DNA of 64,000 nt from Ditylenchus dipsaci. Its lineage: Eukaryota; Nematoda; Chromadorea; Rhabditida; Anguinidae. The stretch is from NCBI GenBank assembly GCA_004194705.1, contig SADC01001300.1, positions 434,001-498,000 on the forward strand, given 5' to 3'. Below the pieces are notes generated by a model. The model was not told the origin of the DNA and searched no databases. It saw only the letters and a program-made list of their open reading frames with translations. Made by a program: the position numbers and the translations under genes. Position 1 is the stretch's first letter. Every line of letters begins with the position of its first letter. Shown one piece after another: positions 23,544 through 35,519 of this stretch.

Positions 23544-24443
23544 ATGATGGCTATAAAAAACAAAAAAATCTGTCAGTTATACAACTATGTTTTCTTATTT
23601 CTTACTTATTTCATTGATTTTTATTACTTGTGAATTAAGTAATGGTGGTAAGTTATTTTTTAAGAACGAAAATTTTAAAACTCTCCGCTTCTATTGCTTA
23701 AACTTCAAATGTTCCGACTCAGAATTTTGTTTTTTCGCTTAAAATTTTTTCGACAAAAAATTTTGGCATTTCTTGGGTTGCGGACCCTGTAATTTTTCTA
23801 AAAGTAACCCACATATACGTTATACACTACTTTTTCATGATCAATGCACGTTTTTTTGACATACACAAAAATTTCCGGTGCGGCACCACCATGCCCGACG
23901 CCGAAATTTTAGAAGTCGGTGCGCGGTGCCGGTGCCAGAATTTAGAGGTCGGTGCGCGGTGCCGGTGCCAGAATTTTAGAGGTCGGTGCGCGGTGCCGGT
24001 GCCAGAATTTTAGAGGTCGGTGCGCGGTGCCGGTGCCAGAATTTTAGATGTCGGTGCCCCGGAAAAATTTTGGCTGATAGGGTAAGGGTCTAATCAAATT
24101 ATGACAACTATCAATTATAGATATTTGTGATATTTTGCACTTTGAAGTTTTCTTAGCATTTAAGATTTAATTTACTCTTGTTTCCCCTAATCAATTAAAA
24201 ATTTGTCAAATTCAAGCTAAATATCCTCCATATCCGGAGTGTTCGTTTTGGGTGGCTGTGTTGGAGATGATCCAGATTTAGCATGCTATCCAGTCACTAA
24301 TACTTGGTGAAAATATTTATAATTTGGCACAAATTTTTATTTGAAAAGTTTAAGTGTGATCTACAGTGCTAACAAAAGTGCAGCTGTTGATAAGGATGGT
24401 AAACCCCTGATTTTGCCATGTGGAGGATTTGGTGTTTGCTGGG
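23544..24443 (+). CDS. Small Cys-rich secreted protein, copy B
   Basis: Exons 23,544-23,647, 24,217-24,306 and 24,367-24,443, homologous to copy A. Exon 3 is intact here (VDKDGKPLILPCGGFGVC). Exon 1 carries one extra T and exon 2 lacks one G relative to copy A, each shifting the frame. Comparing the copies gives one consistent reading, but neither copy is intact as written. The last donor (GGTAAGTA) implies a further exon that was not identified. Confidence 0.5.
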
Positions 24444-24793
24444 GTAAGTATATATGCGACCATCAAACAAGAACGTGTCACTTGTAAAAGCCTATATAAT
24501 TTGTGAAGCTCAACAGTAAAGTCCACATTTCAAAAGCAAATTTGAACTATTCCATTTTTTATAAGTCCAACTTTTCTTGTATTGCATTTTCATATTAGCA
24601 TGCAGTCATATATTTTAACTTTTCAAAGAAATATCAAAATTGAAGTAAGTGATTTTAGAAATTTTGAAGTTTCCTACTTTAAATAAAGCAACAAATTATT
24701 TTTATGTTTTACTCTATTCTTATCTTGAGATTTCTGAAATTGTATGATAATCTTAAATTGACTTGTTATATCGGATTGAATGTCGAGGAAAAT

Positions 24794-24893
24794 GGTGGTG
24801 GCTGGAGTTGAACTAACTCTTGGATCAACTCTTGAACCAACTCCAACTCGGATTACTGTGCCAACGTGCTTCCATTACACTACGCTTCCACCC
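24794..24893 (-). repeat. tRNA-derived repeat, copy B
   Basis: Duplicate of 18,900-19,000 with the same A and B boxes on the minus strand and a few substitutions. Confidence 0.5.
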
Positions 24894-25435
24894 TCTGAAC
24901 AATTCAAGAGGAGAGACTAAGACAAGGAGACACAATGCCTATGGTGCCATATATTAGGTTGGCGGATAACTTTTTGGACTCGCCAATACATCGAAACTTT
25001 CCATGACATTTATGATTGACATATGGTATTTGATTCTTATTGCACGTCACAGTATTCTCAAAAAAGGGCATCTGGCGAATTCTAGTCGCGATATATTTTT
25101 CGAGCAACTTTGAGCTCTTGAAGTTGACGACAGCCCCCTTTTCAACTTTTCGGCGTCTAGACCTCGGATTGTCTTCAAGTGTCGCATTTATAATTTTCGA
25201 CTTTAAGGACTACTCATAAGCTGTTGTTATTGGCAGAGATTCGGCTATCTTTGCTTGAGTGATGTCGTCCACACATTCTTTCGCGCTGTGACCTAGCTCA
25301 AACTCAAAATTCAGCGGTTCTCGAATAATACATTGATTTTTTCCCATACTGCTGTCAAAATCTAAAAGCTTTTGTGGAAATAAGTTAGTTGATAGCGAAG
25401 ATAACTGTGAAAAAACTTTTTATTCAGGACTTACA

Positions 25436-27735
25436 ATTAATTAAGGCTATACTATAGAATTACCGCCCCCCCCACCCCCCAGCTAGCGAAAAATTTACTT
25501 TTCCTGAAGGGAAAGGACCCGTCCCATTTTGATTCTCGTGCTCTGAATAGGCACGGAAACACTTTGGTTTCCGACAAATCGAAAATAAAAAAATTTTTCG
25601 ATTTGACTTGGCCCCCGAGGTAAAAAATTTAGGAAAATCCAAAAAAATATTGTTTTGAATTCCCGCCAAAACATTTTTTAAAGGGAATAGGGCTGTATTG
25701 GGATGGGAAGGGACAAAAGAGGGCCACTATCACACAGAGCCCAATAACAAGAAGATGTTGAACATAGTTTTGAATACTGGGGCCTCCGCATAAACAAACT
25801 CTGGTATGCATACATTTTTATGCATCCAGAGTCACTTTCGAGTGATTTGCGTCTAAGGTATGTGGGTGTGTGCATCTCAACTCCAAGTCCCTCCATGCAT
25901 CCAGAGTCACTTTCGAGTGATTTGTGTCTAAGGTATGTGGGTGTGCGCATCTCAACTCCAAGCCCCCTCCATGCATCAAGAGTCACTTTCGAGTGATTTG
26001 TGTCTAAGGTATGTGGGTGTGCGCATCTCAACTCCAAGTCCCCTCCATGCATCCAGAGTCACTTTCGAGTGATTTGTGTCTAAGGTATGTGGGTGTGTGC
26101 ATCTCAACTCCAAGCCCCCAAGCCCCTGCGCCCCTTCGGGGCGCAGGGGGCTTGAGAGTTAGAGATGCGCGCACTCACTTACCTTAGACATGATTCCGAG
26201 AAGTACTCTTGACCATAAAATGCATATAGAGTCTTTTTTTGCCACGGCCCAGTTGAAAAACATGGTAGGACATAAATTTCCAGAATTCACTTTTTTAATA
26301 ATTTTGCCATAAAAATGGCCCCTTTTATTCCTTTCCCCTCCCAATACAGCCCGGGCGGCGGTAACTTCATCCTCGGTAAATTCATCCTCTAATTTTGTCT
26401 TGACAGGAATAATTTTCATTATCATACTTTTTGATTTTTTTTCGGGGAGCAGGACTCTGAATCATCTCCACACTACAGTAGCCCACTTTTTGTGCTTTGT
26501 GCTTAGGCGCAGAATGGGCCAGTGTACATTAGAACGAACTCAAACATGTATTCTCCAAATGTCCCTCCAAATCTTTAAAGTTACAGGTTCCAGTCCTGGC
26601 GGTAACATACATCATTTTTTCTTGATCAACATTCGTAAAATAGTTTTTTATAAGAATAGTAAGCCTGAGGGTAGGTAGTAGAACCATCTGGCACTTCCCC
26701 CAGATGGGTATCCACATCAAAACTCCAAATTTTGGATTTGAATTAAAGTAAGTAAAATCATTGTAACATATCCAGAATCGTATCGTGAACACGGTTTAAT
26801 AATACTAAAACAGCGATTTGACTTGCAGGTGCCCCAATTATGGCATACACGAAAAATTGGGAGGGGACGATTCGTATTCGCAGAATTCGTATTCGGCTTT
26901 TTTCGTATTCGGCCAGATTCGTATTCGGGTTACCGATAATAGCTTATAACCGATAATGACGGATAATAACCTAATTTAGTTAGAATACGAGTTATTCTAA
27001 CTAAATTAGGTTATTATCCGCTATTTTCAGTTTTTTGACCAAATTGACCCTCAGCATTTTTGACCAAATTTAAACCCTTTTTAGGCAAAATCTAGGTAAA
27101 AATGATAGATTTTGAACAAGTTTTTACTTTCTGGGCCTACCGCATATATAAACTCTGGTATGCATATGTTTTTATGCATCCAGAGTCACTTTCGAGTGAT
27201 TTGTGTCTCAGGTATGTGTGTGTGCGCATCTCAACCCCAAGCAACCAAGGCCCATGCGCCCCGAAGGGGCGCAGGGAGCTTGGTTGGTTAGAGATGCGCG
27301 CACTCACTTACCTTAGACATAATTCCGAGCTAGACTCTTGATCGAAAATGCATTTAGAGTCTTTTTGCCCAGCTCCAGCAAGAAAAATATGATAAATCAC
27401 CAAAAAAGGGCCCTAAAATACCCTAAAAAGTTTTTACTACTTACTCTCTTGGCTTATCTACTCAGGCACCTGGCTCACCTACCCATACCTAGGTACGTCA
27501 CGACCTACCCACTCCGGTACTATTGTAGGTCGACCTGGACTATTCAGGGAGGATATAAACTATAAAGGGTATATCTGAACCTTAAAGGTTGCATCTTTAC
27601 CATTGAGAGAAGTTCATGATCATTGAAGGTAAATCTGAGCCACTTAGGGTGGACTGGTGCCACTGCAAGTAGATGAGGACCGTTGAAATAACAAACAAAT
27701 ATTTTTACCCAATTCTATAGTGTTACCTTAATTAA
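25436..27735. mobile_element. TIR element, copy B, right arm deleted
   Basis: Left arm and interior match 19,537-21,601. About 287 bp of right arm are missing between TTACCCAA and TTCTATAG, with short homology at the junction, so this copy no longer has a full inverted repeat. Confidence 0.8.
25821..26123. repeat. Four tandem 76-bp units
   Basis: Units begin TGCATCCAGAGTCACTTTCG at 25,821, 25,896, 25,972 and 26,048. They are copies of the left arm of the GCGCC hairpin family. Copy A has only one unit here, so the array expanded after the duplication. Confidence 0.9.
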
Positions 27736-27893
27736 ATTTTAATACTAGTCCAGAAACTTATCCGCCAAACTAATATTTGTGGTGCTTGTAATTGTTCGTG
27801 GTCAAAATTTTGTCTATTAAAATTTCTCGGAAATGGTTTCACTGATGGAAATGGTCTTGCGAATTATTTTTCCGCGTTTTCCACCCATATACC

Positions 27894-28335
27894 TTCCCTT
27901 TCAGGGAAACTTTGGTGACGCGAAACTGCCAGTCTTTTCTTGCAAATTAAAAAAAAGCTAGTCTAGACGATTAAAATTTTTCAAAAGATATGAAAAAAAA
28001 GAACAGACAAAAATCACGTGTTTTTCAAGAATAAAATTGCGGGATGCCAACACATTTTGCATATTTATTAAGTCTCAATATTCCAAACATTTTAAAAGGT
28101 CGATGACTTAACGAAAGCTCCTCGCACTTTTGAATAGTAATTAACCGCAAAGTTAGTTTTGCCCACGCCTGAATTTATATCAACTACCGCGTAAAAATCA
28201 AGAAACTAATTATTTTCGTTTCGACTAACTTGGTTATCGGAATTTTCGTTAATTAACAGCCACACCGTTTCTCAGAAATTCAAACAATTTTCTTCTAAAA
28301 AACAAAAACTCGATTTGAAGGACCATAGCTGTCGC
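27894..28335. other. Gene-free stretch
   Basis: AT-rich sequence with no recognised gene or repeat. Confidence 0.4.
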
Positions 28336-28497
28336 CGACAATGAGAATTTCAAATGTTTGAATTCGCGCGGGACAGTTCTGTTTCGTCTCGCACTGTACT
28401 TTTTTGACTTGCTTCGAATAACTCAAAAGAGTACACTGAAAGACGAAAGAGAATTGTCCCGCGCGAATTCAAACATTTGAATTTGCGTTGTCATTTA
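28336..28497. repeat. Palindrome with GAATTCGCGCGGGACA arms
   Basis: CAAATGTTTGAATTCGCGC on the left is mirrored at 28,455-28,485. Related GAATTCGCG words occur in the foldback at 29,848-30,214 and near 46,560. Confidence 0.75.
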
Positions 28498-28527
28498 AGG
28501 ACAAGATTTTTTGAAAATTCCTGTTCT

Positions 28528-29094
28528 TAAAGGAGCATGCTTTCCGGTTGATAAGTCAATTGTTGATATTTGAATTCCCGGGGACAAAATCCTACACTAT
28601 GGTTTTGGCACGAATTGTTTTTTGAATGCAAGCATTTTTTGTTTCAAATATTCTTTTTGAATTTTTTAATCACGTCAAACCCAGCAATTGTGGGCACAGC
28701 AAAAAGTATGAGTACTCACTGAACCTATAGCAGTTAGCCGGATCGGATCCCGAGGTTGAGTCAGATCTCTTCAGAGTGTCGTGCACTTCTAGTTTTGGAT
28801 TTGCTGAGGCTTTGGCTCGACCTTACAAATTTTTCCGGTCTGATCAGTAGGTGAGCCTTTGGTTTTACTTTAGAATTGATTTTGGTCTGATTAGTAGGTA
28901 AGATTAATTTGAACACTCACCCACAGATTAAAGGCCGAGCCAAAGGCTCAGCGAATGCAAAACTCGAAGTCCACGACACTCCAAAGTGGAGTAGGATTTC
29001 GTCCCGGTGGGTAGGATTTGGTGTAGGATTTCGTCCCGGGAATTCAAATATCAACAATTGACTTATCAACAGGAAAGCATGCTCTTTTAAATCG
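28528..29094. mobile_element. Foldback element
   Basis: Arms of about 70 bp (GGAGCATGCTTTCC, then AAGTCAATTGTTGATATTTG) face each other. Inner arms around GAGTGTCGTG are also inverted. No coding content. Confidence 0.7.
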
Positions 29095-29121
29095 ATTTTT
29101 TGCATTAAATTTTTTTTTACC

Positions 29122-29331
29122 CTAGTATAGAATAACTGACCGCCCCCAAATTTTTCCTTCTAAAACTTAAGTAAAAACTACCCAAATTTACGTCCCAGAC
29201 ACCGAAAAATATGCGTGAACTATTTATCAGTCACCCCAAGCCTAAGGGCTAAGCCTGAACTTGTTGTTTGCAAGGGTAGTTACAGCAATTTTGAAAAGGT
29301 CCGTTGGAGGGGGTGATATTCTATACTATCG
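29122..29331. mobile_element. CTATAGAATA-end MITE
   Basis: Ends CCTAGTATAGAATA and TATTCTATACTA. The body word CCCAAGCCTAAGGGCTAAGC is shared with 42,159-42,393. From 29,332 to 29,478 follows the right half of a CAGTC-type element (GATCGGCAAAATTG, GTGTCGGACC). Confidence 0.8.
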
Positions 29332-29847
29332 CCAAAATTTGGAATTTCTGAAAAGACGATCGGCAAAATTGTGATCTTTGCGATACTTGCAACCAGACTG
29401 TCAAAACAGAACTGGTAAAAAATTTAAAAAATCGGGGTAAAAAAGTGTCGGACCAAATGTGGGAACGAACTTCTGTCCTTAAATCGAGTGATCTTGAAGG
29501 AGGGGGAAAACCATTTAGGTTTGCAAAAGTGGCCAATTACGCACTACGCCACCGAAACCACTTTTTCAAACCTAAATGGCTTTTCCGCCTTCCTTAAATC
29601 GAGAGTGGAGTGTTTTTTGGAAAAAGTGTTTTTTTCTGAAAAAGTGTATCCAGTCGGAAATTGTTACCAGTCGTTGTAATTAGTTTTTAACACATTCCCT
29701 TTTTTCATTTTTTTCTGCACTCTTTACAATCATTTCAAAATGAGACAAACTTACAGGAGATTATGAGCAGAAGCAAGCGTGGGATGTGAATAAGCCACAT
29801 TATAAAATAAATTTCCAGCGAATTCCAATGAATTTCCAATTTCCACT

Positions 29848-30214
29848 TAAAGGACCATGAAACTTGATAAGCACAGCAATTTGGAAATTTTGAATTCGCG
29901 CGGGACCACTCTAATTTTGTCAATAATGTTTTTGAATTAATTTTTTTGTGTGTGTTGAAAATTTGAACTCTATTTATGAATAAATTTTTAACGTTTACCC
30001 ATATGAGTAATTATGGTGCAGTGAAAGTAGGATAAGTCGTCCGATCTGGCAATGTCGATAACGTCGTGCTCGACTAGTAAACGGTTCTATATTTTGAAAA
30101 AATTTTACATGCAAACAAAAAACAATTCGATAACAATATTGACAAAATTAGGGTGGTCCCACGCGAGTTCAAAATTTTCAAATTGCTGTGCTTATCAAGT
30201 TGCATGGTCCTTTA
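29848..30214. mobile_element. Foldback element
   Basis: Arms of about 75 bp (AGGACCATGAAACTTGATAA and its mirror ending ATGGTCC) around an AT-rich centre. Confidence 0.75.
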
Positions 30215-30225
30215 AGTTTGATAAA

Positions 30226-30316
30226 GTGGCTTTCATGGCGCAGCGCGTAAGTGCTCGCGTTTTTTGGCCCAAAATGGTGTTTTTCTGGTGTTGCAGGTTC
30301 AGTCCCACGTGGTGAA
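30226..30316 (+). repeat. tRNA-like sequence, forward arm
   Basis: A-box-like TGGCGCAGCGCG at 30,237 and B-box-like GGTTCAGTCCC at 30,296, separated by an insertion-like TTGGCCCAAAATGGTG stretch. No anticodon can be assigned. It pairs as an inverted repeat with 30,434-30,527. Confidence 0.5.
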
Positions 30317-30433
30317 ACACTATTTTTTTGGCTTCTTTGGCCAGTTTAGAGGTAATTAGACTTTTTGACGCCAGATTCGGGATCAGCGACTCAAATTACT
30401 TCTAAACTGGCCAAACAAGCCAAAAAAATTAGT

Positions 30434-30527
30434 GTGCCACTACGTGGGATTGAACCTACAACACCAAGAAAACACCATTTTGGGCCAAAAAAAAGGGGAG
30501 ACATACGCACTGCGCCATGGAAGCCAC
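30434..30527 (-). repeat. tRNA-like sequence, reverse arm
   Basis: On the minus strand an A box TGGCGCAGTGCG and a perfect B box GGTTCAATCCC with the same GGCCCAAAATGGTG insertion. The two arms and their AGTTTAGAGGTAATT flanks make one inverted structure. Half of such an arm may also be present at 29,525-29,545. Confidence 0.55.
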
Positions 30528-30764
30528 TTTTTCAAATCTAAGTAGCTACCCCCCTCCCCCTTTTCCGCGATCAGAAAATGCCAGATGGTCAATGCAACAA
30601 ATGGATTCAACATTTAGCGAAAATAATAAAATATTGAATGAATACTATTCTATCCACACTTCTTTCTTCGACTTTCTTCGACTTCAATGCATTGTTGAAG
30701 TCGGTGCCCATAACCGTAGTTGCAAGTTTCGGAAAATAGAACGCCACCGACGCCAGACTATTTT

Positions 30765-31060
30765 GAAATTTTGGCACCGAGCGCCATGCTAGAATTAAGG
30801 CGCCGGCTCCGGCGCCTTTTTTTTCAGCCCTCGGTTTATTTTTTTTGGTCACCCTTTTTTTGTCTAAGCCCTTGGTTGAATTGCTAAAAGTTTAAGATAA
30901 TTTCCAAAAGATTTTTCAAAAAACAGCGTCTCTGCAAATATTGTGACAAAGTCGGCGCTTCACCCAAATCTAGGGCGCCGGCGCCAGCTGTAAAAAACAC
31001 AAGGGCGCCGGGCTTGTGAAAAATCGGCGCCGGCGGTGGCACTGGCGCCCGTGCAAGTAT
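30765..31060. repeat. GGCGCCGGCTCC low-complexity repeat
   Basis: GC-rich words GGCGCCGGC on both strands in an AT-rich region; a looser extension continues to about 31,240. Frames here are compositional artefacts. Confidence 0.6.
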
Positions 31061-31416
31061 GCCCATAACCGTTTATTGATTTCAGATATCATCCATATTA
31101 GCTACGATACAACAGAGCCCCAAATAATCGAACAATTATAAATGACACCAGCTCATGGCAAAGACATCAAAATTTTTGGCACTGGCACCTGCTTACGGCA
31201 CGGGTGCGCTGCCGTGAGCTGCCGGTGCCACTTACAGCACTACTCATAACCATTGTACAAAAAATAACATTCGAATCCCTGTTTATAGATGTCCTGTCTA
31301 TTACTTTTAGAGTTTTGAGGACCAAGCCCCAGTGGCTTGTTTATGCAGGAGCCGATTAATGGAGGATATACGGTATTCTAAAAAATTCATTACAGTCTAA
31401 TTTAAAAAACCGTCAC

Positions 31417-31666
31417 TACCGTATTTTCTCTAATAGCTCACCCGGGTGACTTATTTTTCAACCCCTTGAAAATCGGAAAATTTTAAGGTCGATCTCGAGA
31501 TTTTGGGTGCTCAACCAAAATCTAAAAAGTGGAATCGATAGAGCTCGTGAAAGTTAAGAAAATGCGATAAATAACGATGTAAAATATTCACTTATGGCTG
31601 AGATCTAGGTCCTCAAAGTAGAGGGGGGTGAGTTAATAGAGACGAGCTATTAGAAAAAATACGGTA
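31417..31666. mobile_element. ACCGTA-end MITE
   Basis: Ends TACCGTATTTTCTCTAATAG and its mirror with TA flanks; internal TTTTTCAACCCCTTGAAAA. Same body as 38,419-38,674 and 63,195-63,408. Confidence 0.9.
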
Positions 31667-31830
31667 TTTTAAGTTCATTAGAAGTCGACACATTCTACCC
31701 TGGTTTTTTTTCGCTAAACCTGATTCCGAAACATTGCAAAGATTAGTATTTCACTAGTCTTTTCTCAATAAAGTCTTTTGCAAATAATAGCGCGCCTTTT
31801 AATAGAATTGAAAAGAGGACGGTCCATTTA

Positions 31831-32233
31831 TACAGTCGCCTAACAATACTACGATAGTAAGTACTCCCAAAAAGTCGCTCCCCAGCTGGGTTCGACACTT
31901 TTTAGCCCAGTTTTTAAAGTGTTTCATCGGTTCTGATTAGTCAGCCTAGTCTCAAATACCGCCAGGATTCTGATTTTGCCGACTGTTTTCAAGAAAAAAT
32001 ACAGTTTTGCGATTGTGGCTCGCAACGCTCGATAGTAGGTACACCTAAATTCAAAAAAAGTGAATTAGGTGCACGCAGTATCGAGCAAAACTATATTATC
32101 TCTTCAAAAGGATTCGAAACTAGACTGACAAATCGGAACCGATCAAATAATTCAGAAACTGGGCTAAAAAAAACGTCGGACTCGGCTGGTGAACAAACTT
32201 TTTGGGGACACGTACTATCGAACTTCGACTGTA
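31831..32233. mobile_element. CAGTCG-end MITE
   Basis: Ends TACAGTCGCCTAACAATACT and CGAACTTCGACTGTA; subterminal CCCAGCTGGGTTCGACAC is mirrored on the right. The central hairpin carries CTCGATAGTAGGTACACC, echoing the terminal word. Confidence 0.8.
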
Positions 32234-32951
32234 TAACAAAACCCCTGCGTGACGGCCTCTGTGGTCCGTTGTATCGGGTGTCGGTCACATCGAAAAGGGA
32301 CTGTGGTTAACTGTAGTGAAATACTAAATACTTAAAGACACTGAACAAAAACGAGAACAAAGCCTAGCGCTGGTCGTGTAAATTGTACATTGAACGGCTG
32401 GGGATTCCCCGCACTAAAACAAGGATTATGCAAATTTTTCGGACAACAAAATAGATAGAATGGGGGTTCCCCAAAATAATTTCTGAAAACTCAGCACACC
32501 AGACAATAATAATATTTGCATACAAAAAATGGCGAACAAAACTTACGTGTTTTCCTTGACAATAGTTTAGGAAAGCCCTTTTTGCATATCAAGTAGGCCT
32601 CAAAAGTATTTTCGATCACGCCAACGATTAACAACATTACAGAAGACTGATGCAAATTTAAGGCCTCAAAGTTTGCGACCAACATTACGCTTTTAAGCGA
32701 TCGGTTGTTAAACCCACAGACCATTGTTTTATGGCATTTTTCATTTTTTTGTTCATTTTTTTGAAATGTTTCTAATGAGTTTGATAAATTAGAGTTAGCT
32801 CACAATAGGCTAACATCAATTTTCGGCGTGGTGATAGTTGCGGTTGGGCTTTGCGGAAAAATATTGGCTGACTTTATAACAACAAAAAATGGTTTTCTTT
32901 TAGAAATCTGTATTCTAAATAAATACTTTTTTGGTTAAAAATTTTTTTGAC
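32234..32951. other. Gene-free stretch
   Basis: A minus-strand frame at 32,491-32,724 has a hydrophobic stretch (SSVMLLIVGVIENTFEAYL) but lacks supporting splice sites or homologous copies. Nothing else seen. Confidence 0.3.
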
Positions 32952-33517
32952 TACAGTCGAGTCCCGCTAACCCGGCACCCCAAAAAGTTCGTTCCAACCT
33001 TGGGTCCGACACTTTTTTTAACCCAATTTTCGAAGTATTTTTCAATTGTGTTTTTACAGTCTGATAGCAAATATCGTGAGGATTCCGATTTTGCCGATCG
33101 TTTTTCAAAACCTAATATTTTTGGCTCTAACCATATTTTAAAAAGGGTGCCGGGTTAGCGGGTTTTGGTCTTTTAGAGCCAAAAATATTAGGTTTTTGAA
33201 AAACGATCGGCAAAATCGGAATCCTCACGATATTTGCTACAGTCGAGTCTCGATTTAACGATCACCTTCGATTTAACGATCACCTGGATCGGTCCCTTCA
33301 ATAATAAATTCCGTCAAATTACCCCTCGATTCAACGATCACTCTCGATTTAACGATCACCTGGGTCGGTCCCAGGGTGATCGTTAAATCGAGACTCGACT
33401 GTATCAGACTGTAAAAACACAATTGAAAAAATACTTCGAAAATTGGGTTAAAAAAAGTGTCGGACCCAAGGCGGGAACGAACTTTTTGGGGTGCCGGGTT
33501 AGCGGGACTCGACTGTA
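32952..33517. mobile_element. CAGTCGAGTCCCGC-end MITE (host of nested copy)
   Basis: Ends TACAGTCGAGTCCCGCTAAC and its mirror. The terminal word CCGGGTTAGCGGG also occurs at the centre (33,150-33,165). The right arm is split by the element at 33,238-33,403. Confidence 0.9.
33238..33403. mobile_element. Nested CAGTCGAGTCTCG MITE with TA duplication
   Basis: Ends CAGTCGAGTCTCGATTTAAC and its mirror. The host arm reads TATTTGC-TA before and TA-TCAGACTG after, and the uninterrupted opposite arm shows a single TA, so the TA was duplicated on insertion. Confidence 0.95.
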
Positions 33518-34452
33518 TCCGTATGACGGTCACATGACCCTCCGTATATGTTGGCCGCAAATGTCGATCCGCACTTTTCGGTCCGCAGGTGTGGCGTCCG
33601 ATAAAGTCGTGGCCCGAATGTCGGGCTGCAAATGATTATCCGCATTAATCGGCCTAAACTCTTCCACCATCCGCAAAAACCCAGGCGCAAATATAACCGC
33701 GCCCAAATTTTGAAGTAATTTGGATTAAAACAAAACTCTACAACACAATTTTAGCGCTTGAAATTTTCCATTTTTATAAAAGAAAATTTCATATTTTTTT
33801 TGAAATCTTGTCACAGTTATAATGTTATAAGTTTGTTGAATGTCTTTTTGGCTAAATTGTAGTATATGGTTCTCGTCTAGAAAAAACGCTCAGAGTCATC
33901 CTTTTTGGACGTTTCAGCTACTGCAACAAATTTTTGGTGCTGTTGGACACATTTTAGCGAATTTTTTAACCAAAGTTTCACTTTTTGCGTTATGGGACCA
34001 AATCTTGATGAGGTAGAGATGATCGCTCTTTCATGTACAGTAAATTGGATTTATTGTTTGTTTAAAAAGTGTTAAAAAACTTCAATTTTCTTGTGATTCC
34101 GAGCAAGTACAGTAGCCTACTCCAAGATTAGAGTGGGCGAGTCGAGTACTCCAAATTTAGTAATTTCGAGTAGTACTCGAACATTTTCGAGTATCGAGTC
34201 GAGCACTCAAAAATTTCAAGTTTCGAGTATCATATACTCGCCCACCCTATCCAAGATCCCTAAAAGCTGCAGGTGTTAATAAAAGAGACAGTTGTAGGGA
34301 CGGTAGGGAAACTTGCAGTGAAAAATCACCCTTTTATTTTTAAACAGTCTTATGAGAAGAGGCTTTTTATAAGAGGAGTTATAGAGTTCTAATAATTTGA
34401 GGGTGGCTTATTAATAAAGGATATAGGGTACTTATCAAGTTTGAAGGTTTCA
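33518..34452. other. Intergenic stretch upstream of transporter copy 2
   Basis: An irregular TCGAGTA repeat lies at 34,135-34,245 (CGAGTACTC words). No gene or clear promoter element recognised. Confidence 0.5.
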
Positions 34453-35089
34453 GATTCGGTGACTGAACATGTCCTCCATCTCTGAGCTACAACCAACACT
34501 AAAACTAACCAAATGGCAAACCTGAAACTAGTAGTAATTGGCATAATTCTGACTAGTATCACCAACTTTCCATCCGGCTTCATGCACACTTCTATGAACA
34601 CAGCTGTCAATGAGCTCAACCAATACTTGAATGATAGTTTTGTAGCTAGAGGTCAAACAGAAGAAGGTGGAGAATATGTGCTCTTAAGGAGTGTCATCAA
34701 TAGTTGCTGGTATGCTGGACAAGTAGTTGGCGCACTCTTCTCACCCTATGTCACTGACAATTATGGCAGGAAACGTGAGTTTTATGTAAATAACACAAGA
34801 AAAGTATGAGAATAAATGAATTTTTTTTCCAAAAGACCAGTTAAGATTGTTTGTCAATAATTTTTCATTATTGAAATAACTGTAGTCTAAAACAAATAAC
34901 TGTAGAATTTCTCGTATATTAAACGAAAAATTTACAGTTGACAATAGGTCTAATAAATTTTCGGCGCTCGCATAACCTACGGTAGCATCGCTCAGTAGCT
35001 AATCAAAACAGGTAACTGCTTAAAAAGTTGTTATTTGAACGGCAAAAATTTGGCACCATCACCCTACAAAGACGGCAAAGAGCATACAA

Positions 35090-35519
35090 TACAGTCGACT
35101 CTTGATAAAACGCCACCCCTTCAAGTTCGTTCCCGCCTAGGCTCCGACACTTTTTTACTCTATTTTGGAAAACTTTTGCTGAACCTGATTCGGCAGTCTT
35201 ATTAGAAATATAGTACACATTCCGATTCTGCCAAGCATTTCTAAAAACCATGAAACTTTTGCCAGTAGGACCCGCGCCTCTCGATATAACGCTGCCGATT
35301 TTTTAAAAGTGGCGGCGTTATATCGACAGGCGTGGATCTTACTGGCAAAAGTTTCAACTTTTTCAGAAACGATGAGCAAAATCGGAAGATGTACGATATT
35401 TCTGATAAGACCGCCAAATCAGGTTCAGCAAAAGTTTTCAAAAAAAGAGTAAAAAAAAGGTGTCGGACCCAAGCGGGAACGAACTTGAGAGGGTGGCGTT
35501 ATATCGAGAGTCCACTGTA
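35090..35519. mobile_element. CAGTCGACTC-end MITE in copy 2 intron 1
   Basis: TIRs with GTTCGTTCCCGCCTAGG and GTGTCGGACCC blocks. The centre carries CTCGATATAACGC and its mirror, the same word as the right terminus. It lies in the intron equivalent to that holding the element at 6,532 but is an independent insertion. Confidence 0.85.

Larger units (their letters stand above)
23211..27893. repeat. Segmental duplication, copy B
   Basis: Direct repeat of 17,033-22,064, offset by about 6 kb. It lacks the MITE and the right TIR arm of the large element, and has gained tandem copies at 25,821-26,123. The right junction is after CCACCCATATACCTT. Confidence 0.9.
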
